Source of the DNA: Dyadobacter jiangsuensis
GTDB taxonomy: Bacteria; Bacteroidota; Bacteroidia; Cytophagales; Spirosomataceae
Assembly (NCBI RefSeq): GCF_003014695.1
Contig: NZ_PYAS01000008.1
Location: 186,001-250,000, forward strand
Reading direction: 5' to 3'
DNA: 64,000 bases
Shown here piece after piece: positions 60,170 through 64,000 of the stretch. The position numbers and the translations under genes are program-made. The stretch's first letter is position 1, and each line of letters begins with the position of its first letter. The notes beneath the pieces were generated by a model. The model was not told the DNA's origin. It saw nothing but the letters and a program-made list of their open reading frames with translations, and did no database searches.

Positions 60170-60258
60170 AAAAAGCGGACACAAAACACTGCCATGCGCC
60201 GCTACCTATTATTTAGTCTACAAAACCGCTCGAATGAGTTACACATCCCTGATAAAGC

Positions 60259-61026
60259 CTACGTTTCAAGCCATGCTTTGAACGCCGGGGCCTTATCCCG
60301 GCTGACGACCACCTCCTGCGAAGTTTGCGGCCGGAGTTCTATTTTCAATTTACCATTGAAATAGGTGTGAATCTTCTGAATAGCGTCGATACGGGTTATA
60401 AATTGACGATTCAGCCGAAAAAAATTCAATGGGTCGACCAGCGATTCCAGCTCTTCCAGCTTATAATCTACCAGATATTGCCGTCCGTCCGTGGCCACGA
60501 GGCACGCCATTTCATTGGCTGTATAAAAATAGGCGACGTGTTCCTGATTGATCGGTATCAGTTGTTCTCCATTTTTAACGAGAAAACGAGTTTTGAAAGG
60601 TCTTTTGGTCATTTCCAGGCTATCGAGGAGCGTTTCGACCTTTCTTGCGTAGGCTTTGGGCGAAAAGTCTTCCCGAATGTTCTCGTATTTGCGGATAGCC
60701 TCTGCCAGTTCGGGCGCCTTAATGGGTTTCAAAAGGTAATCAATGCTTTTCACGCGAAATGCCTTAATCGCGTACTCGTCGTAGGAAGTCGTGAAAATGA
60801 TCGGGCTATGTGCGGGAAATTCCTCGAATATCTGGAAACTCAGGCCATCGGCGAGCTGAATATCCGAAAAGATAAGATCCACGGGCTCCGCGTTCGCGAA
60901 CCATTTCCGGCCCGCCTCGACGCTCTCCAGCACCGCGCACACTTCTACGCGCGGATCAAGTTTTTTAATCAGCTTTTCCAGCCTTTCCGCGGCCGGGTAT
61001 TCGTCTTCAATAATCAGTATTTTCAT
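60259..61026 (-). CDS. LytTR-family response regulator
   Basis: This 255-residue regulator has a receiver (LIIEDEYPAAERL, phosphoacceptor Asp in LIFSDIQLADGL, Lys in YLLKPIK) and a C-terminal LytTR DNA-binding domain (about 150-255; TRFLVKNGEQLIPINQEHVAYFYT, FFRLNRQFITRIDAI). It follows the LytS-type kinase gene by 35 bp and should be phosphorylated by it. Such pairs often regulate an adjacent outer-membrane receptor gene, as here. The target sequence cannot be read reliably. Confidence 0.92.
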   Translation of the reverse strand: MKILIIEDEYPAAERLEKLIKKLDPRVEVCAVLESVEAGRKWFANAEPVDLIFSDIQLADGLSFQIFEEFPAHSPIIFTTSYDEYAIKAFRVKSIDYLLKPIKAPELAEAIRKYENIREDFSPKAYARKVETLLDSLEMTKRPFKTRFLVKNGEQLIPINQEHVAYFYTANEMACLVATDGRQYLVDYKLEELESLVDPLNFFRLNRQFITRIDAIQKIHTYFNGKLKIELRPQTSQEVVVSRDKAPAFKAWLET

Positions 61027-61061
61027 AGCAAATAGGACGGCAGCCGCCCCGGTGTCATCAT

Positions 61062-62090
61062 TTATGCTGTCAATTGGCCTAGTAGCGGGATCTTCACGAC
61101 AAAGCGTGCTTCCTCGCGTTTCACTTCCACTTCCCGGTCGGTCAGCAGGCTGTATCGATTGATAATGTTCTGTAACCCTACCCTGGTTGATTTTTCGAGG
61201 ATGGTTTTCTCCGAAATATTATTCTCGACCACCAGATACCCATCGCTATCGTCACGGATCACGATATGCAACGGGTTCTCTCGTGAAGCCGCGTTGTGTT
61301 TAATCGCATTTTCAATCAGCATTTGAAGGCTCAACGGAGCAATGTACTGCCCTAATGCCGTCGTCGACAGGTGCTTTTCTACCCGCAAATTTTCCCTGAA
61401 ACGGATTTTATTCAAATACACATAAGCATCCACGAACGCTATTTCCTCGTTCAGCAATACCGTGTTCTTGTTCCTGCTCACGAGCACGTACCGGTACACA
61501 TCCGACAGCCTTTCGAGGTAATCCTGCGCGGCGGTATTCTCGTCGTCGATCAACGCCGCCAGTGTGTTCATGCTGTTAAACAAAAAATGCGGATCCAACT
61601 GATTTTTAAGCACTTCCAGCTGAGATTGCACATTTTCGCGCATCAGCGCCTCCGTCTTCCGTACATTCATTTTCCAGGCATCAAAAAAATAAACGGCTTC
61701 ATAAACCAGGTACACGATCACCGTAGGTACGATGCTAATCCGAAAACCCATCGCAAGCGCGCTCACATGGTAAACCGGTTTGTAGTAAAGCTCATCGAGC
61801 AACAACGACACGAGAAACACGTAGGCCACAGCCAGCGCAGCCTCCGCAGCTACCCGCCTGCCGGTTTGTCCGTATTCGGGAAAAATCCGGCGCATCCAAA
61901 TAATAATGCACCGGTTACCCTCCCAGAATGTGAGTGTAAGCAACGTGGAAAAAAGCACACTCAGGAAAAAATGCTGGCTCAGTTTCAGGAACTCCTCAAA
62001 GGCTATCATCATGGCAATGACGGTCCCCATAAGCGGGATGCCAATAATGCGCCATTTCCTGTCATTGAGCGTGTAAGCCTTTTCCTTCAT
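61062..62090 (-). CDS. LytS/YehU-type membrane histidine kinase
   Basis: This 342-residue kinase has about four N-terminal membrane helices (to about residue 140; IPLMGTVIAMMIAF, HFFLSVLFSTLLTLTF, ALAVAYVFLVSLLL, IVPTVIVYLVYEAVYFF) and the His-kinase core characteristic of the LytS branch, KNQLDPHFLFNSMNTLAALI, with its His, then LQMLIENAIKHN. It works with the adjacent LytTR regulator. The TonB receptor gene lies 50 bp upstream on the same strand, so all three are probably co-transcribed. Confidence 0.92.
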   Translation of the reverse strand: MKEKAYTLNDRKWRIIGIPLMGTVIAMMIAFEEFLKLSQHFFLSVLFSTLLTLTFWEGNRCIIIWMRRIFPEYGQTGRRVAAEAALAVAYVFLVSLLLDELYYKPVYHVSALAMGFRISIVPTVIVYLVYEAVYFFDAWKMNVRKTEALMRENVQSQLEVLKNQLDPHFLFNSMNTLAALIDDENTAAQDYLERLSDVYRYVLVSRNKNTVLLNEEIAFVDAYVYLNKIRFRENLRVEKHLSTTALGQYIAPLSLQMLIENAIKHNAASRENPLHIVIRDDSDGYLVVENNISEKTILEKSTRVGLQNIINRYSLLTDREVEVKREEARFVVKIPLLGQLTA

Positions 62091-62140
62091 TGCGAGTTGA
62101 TATTGGCGGGCAAACTACTCGTTTACCCGCCAATATTCAA

Positions 62141-64000
62141 TTAAAATGTGTATCTGAAATACGGCACAGGGAAAAACGGTGCCTGGTACTGATTCACCAG
62201 TTCGTTGGTTCTCGGGTTATAGGTTTGCTGGAAGATATTTTTACGCGCCGTTACGTTCTGCAAATCCATTGAAAATTCCATGGTGCTCCGGCGCATTTCC
62301 CGGCGATAGGAGAAGCGGATATCGGTTCTGAAATAGGCACTTTGCCGCAACGAGTAAGCACGATTTTCATCATAAACAGCTGCACCCCGCGCCCGCGACG
62401 CAGCGAGGTTCAGTGGCGTGATGTACTTGCCGCCGACCAGCGACGTCTTGATGTTCGCACTCAGGATATTGTTGGTACCAAAGCGGAATTCTTTGCCGCC
62501 AAGCACATTCAGCACATACTTGGTGTTGAACGCGGTATTACGCTCCACGTTATCGCTGCCTTTGTATTTCGAATCGAACAGCGAAGTGGTGAGCAGGAAG
62601 TAATAACCTTTGCTGAAATACCTTTCCAAAGTCAATTCTAAACCCATATTACGGCCCGAGCCGCTATTCACCAGGCTGTCGCGGTCCGACGGTCCGAAAG
62701 CAGCGCCCATATTCAATGCGGAGTAAGTGGAAGCCCGGCGCTCTACCGGCACGTCGAACAGTTGCTGATAATACGGCTCGATTTTCAGCAGGAGATTCTC
62801 GGTCAACCTGTTCTGATAGCTCAGCACGAAATGGTGGCTTTTGGTAAAACCCAGGTCCTTGTTGGTACGTACCGGCCCCGACTCCCCGGGAGTTTGTACA
62901 AAATAGGTGTAAATGTTCTGGGCCTGACTATTCAAACCATACCCCACACTTACCGACTGGCCTTTTCCAAATACGTATTGCAAACCGGCCCTCGGCTCGA
63001 CAGCCACATTGTTGTTCAGGTTATAATGCTGAAAATGGAGTCCGGTTGTAAAGATCAATCCCGGTGAAATCCTGTACTTCCATTGCGTATAAGCCTGCGT
63101 AAGTACTGTTTTTTCGCCGCTCACATTTGCGCGAACGGTGTCAATTTTCCCACCCTGGTGAAGGGAGCGGCTGTACAGGTCGAAGTCGAGCAAATCCACA
63201 GTAATCCCTCCGTAAATACTACTTTTCGCATTCATTTTATGCCTTACATTCAGCACTGCCGAATATTTGGAAGTGTTGTATTTCGCCTCGCCGCTCAGGA
63301 AAGCTTCGCGCGCAGGGTTGCTGATGGAATCACCGCTGAACCGCTCGCGGGTTGTGCTCATACCTAATGTGAGTTTGGCGAAAGTTTTGGGGGTAAGATT
63401 GTGTTCATAGGCCAATCCGAAAATGTTGGTACCATATTTGACCCGGGTGTTGGTGTTTTCGGTGCCATACATATTTGAAAGCGTAGTGTCCACCTCATTG
63501 CCCTGGAAATTCACGTCGCTGCTTCCTGTTACCCCAAAAAGTGTCAGCTTTCCTTTGCTGCCAGTCGGGACAGCCACTTTAAAGTTCAGGTCCTGGTAAT
63601 CGGGAATGGCTGTTCCCGTACCGAACTGCAATCCCAGGGCTTTGAACAGCCCTAGCGTGGAATACCGGTAATTCAAAAGAAAGGATGCCTTGGAGTTTCT
63701 TGCAAAGGGACCTTCGGCACCCAATTCAAAACCATTGAAGCCTACCTGGCCCATCAGTTCATGTTTCTGATTATTGCCTTCGCGAAGTTGCAGGTCAAAC
63801 ACCGCCGCCAGCGCATTTCCGTACTGGGAGGGAAAGGCACCCGTAAGAAAGTCGGATTTGCCGAGCACGTTGTTGTTCAGCATGCTTACCGGCCCGCCCG
63901 TAGCTGCGAACGAACCAAAGTGGTTGGGATTGGGGATATTAAGACCTTCCAGTTGCCATAATGTGCCCGACGGGGAATTCCCTCTGACCACGATGTCGTT
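62141..64000 (-). CDS. TonB-dependent receptor (5' end beyond the window)
   Basis: This is an outer-membrane receptor of which 619 codons are visible; the frame is open to base 64000, so the start lies outside. It begins within the plug (DIVVRGNSPSGTLWQLEGLNIPNPNHFGS, DFLTGAFPSQYGNALAAVFDLQLREG) and covers the full barrel, ending PFFPVPYFRYTF. It belongs to the carboxypeptidase-domain-bearing TonB receptor type rather than SusC. The operon with LytS/LytTR suggests it is under that pair's control or signals to it. The cargo is unknown. Confidence 0.9.
   Translation of the reverse strand, partial: NDIVVRGNSPSGTLWQLEGLNIPNPNHFGSFAATGGPVSMLNNNVLGKSDFLTGAFPSQYGNALAAVFDLQLREGNNQKHELMGQVGFNGFELGAEGPFARNSKASFLLNYRYSTLGLFKALGLQFGTGTAIPDYQDLNFKVAVPTGSKGKLTLFGVTGSSDVNFQGNEVDTTLSNMYGTENTNTRVKYGTNIFGLAYEHNLTPKTFAKLTLGMSTTRERFSGDSISNPAREAFLSGEAKYNTSKYSAVLNVRHKMNAKSSIYGGITVDLLDFDLYSRSLHQGGKIDTVRANVSGEKTVLTQAYTQWKYRISPGLIFTTGLHFQHYNLNNNVAVEPRAGLQYVFGKGQSVSVGYGLNSQAQNIYTYFVQTPGESGPVRTNKDLGFTKSHHFVLSYQNRLTENLLLKIEPYYQQLFDVPVERRASTYSALNMGAAFGPSDRDSLVNSGSGRNMGLELTLERYFSKGYYFLLTTSLFDSKYKGSDNVERNTAFNTKYVLNVLGGKEFRFGTNNILSANIKTSLVGGKYITPLNLAASRARGAAVYDENRAYSLRQSAYFRTDIRFSYRREMRRSTMEFSMDLQNVTARKNIFQQTYNPRTNELVNQYQAPFFPVPYFRYTF

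Overview
This 64 kb window comes from a member of the Bacteroidota, most likely a Cytophagales relative of Dyadobacter or Spirosoma. That placement is inferred from gene families and regulatory motifs; no rRNA or marker gene is present. Supporting signs are a SusC/SusD pair with an N-terminal STN domain and a FecI/FecR pair, a GLPGLI protein paired with an outer-membrane beta-barrel, a type IX secretion (T9SS) sorting domain, fused CcoN-CcoO and CcoQ-CcoP oxidase subunits, and TAnnTTTG-type -7 promoter elements. I found no tRNA, rRNA, insertion sequence, phage or CRISPR array. The sequence looks like ordinary chromosome, with short dispersed repeats in some gaps.

Layout. (1) 0-16 kb: a 5'-truncated sulfatase, a beta-helix carbohydrate-binding lipoprotein, a RprXY-like two-component pair, a GT-C-like membrane protein, the GLPGLI/beta-barrel pair, a T9SS-sorted protein, and a PepSY/TonB-receptor operon behind a cobalamin riboswitch. 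(2) 16.6-20.7 kb: a compact plus-strand module with a ModE-like regulator, a TonB receptor, a diheme peroxidase-like protein and a cysteine-free secreted protein of the molybdopterin-oxidoreductase fold. (3) 20.7-39.6 kb: a type I phosphodiesterase, a secreted propeller-like protein, then a glycan locus. The locus holds a glycoside hydrolase, a ROK regulator, an MFS sugar transporter, a RnBP-type N-acetylglucosamine 2-epimerase, a PQQ-type sugar dehydrogenase/cytochrome/CBM fusion, SusD, SusC, FecR and an ECF sigma factor. (4) 39.8-53.3 kb: OmpH, then a cbb3 oxidase and maturation cluster (ccoI, ccoS, ccoNO, ccoQP, ccoG, ccoH, TauE/SafE, DsrE), hemN, a soluble PAS histidine kinase and a receiver-CRP fusion regulator. 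(5) 53.4-64 kb: a DUF6169 pair, a large unknown protein, a DUF1801 protein, a lipoprotein, a hybrid histidine kinase and a TonB receptor with a LytS/LytTR pair, truncated at the right edge.

How the parts work together. The strongest new idea is a low-oxygen circuit at 40-53 kb. Three FNR/CRP-like palindromes precede ccoI, ccoS and hemN at two helically related distances from -7 promoter elements. The only CRP-family protein in the window is the receiver-CRP fusion next to hemN. It lacks FNR iron-sulfur cysteines, and its partner kinase has a PAS domain with a histidine matching the FixL haem ligand. This would condense FixL, FixJ and FixK into two proteins. Other items to check are an octamer-repeat hairpin inside the cobalamin riboswitch, two intergenic inverted arrays of a related 10-bp unit, a peroxidase reading frame that runs 176 bp into the next gene, and the ModE/TonB/peroxidase/Mo-fold module.
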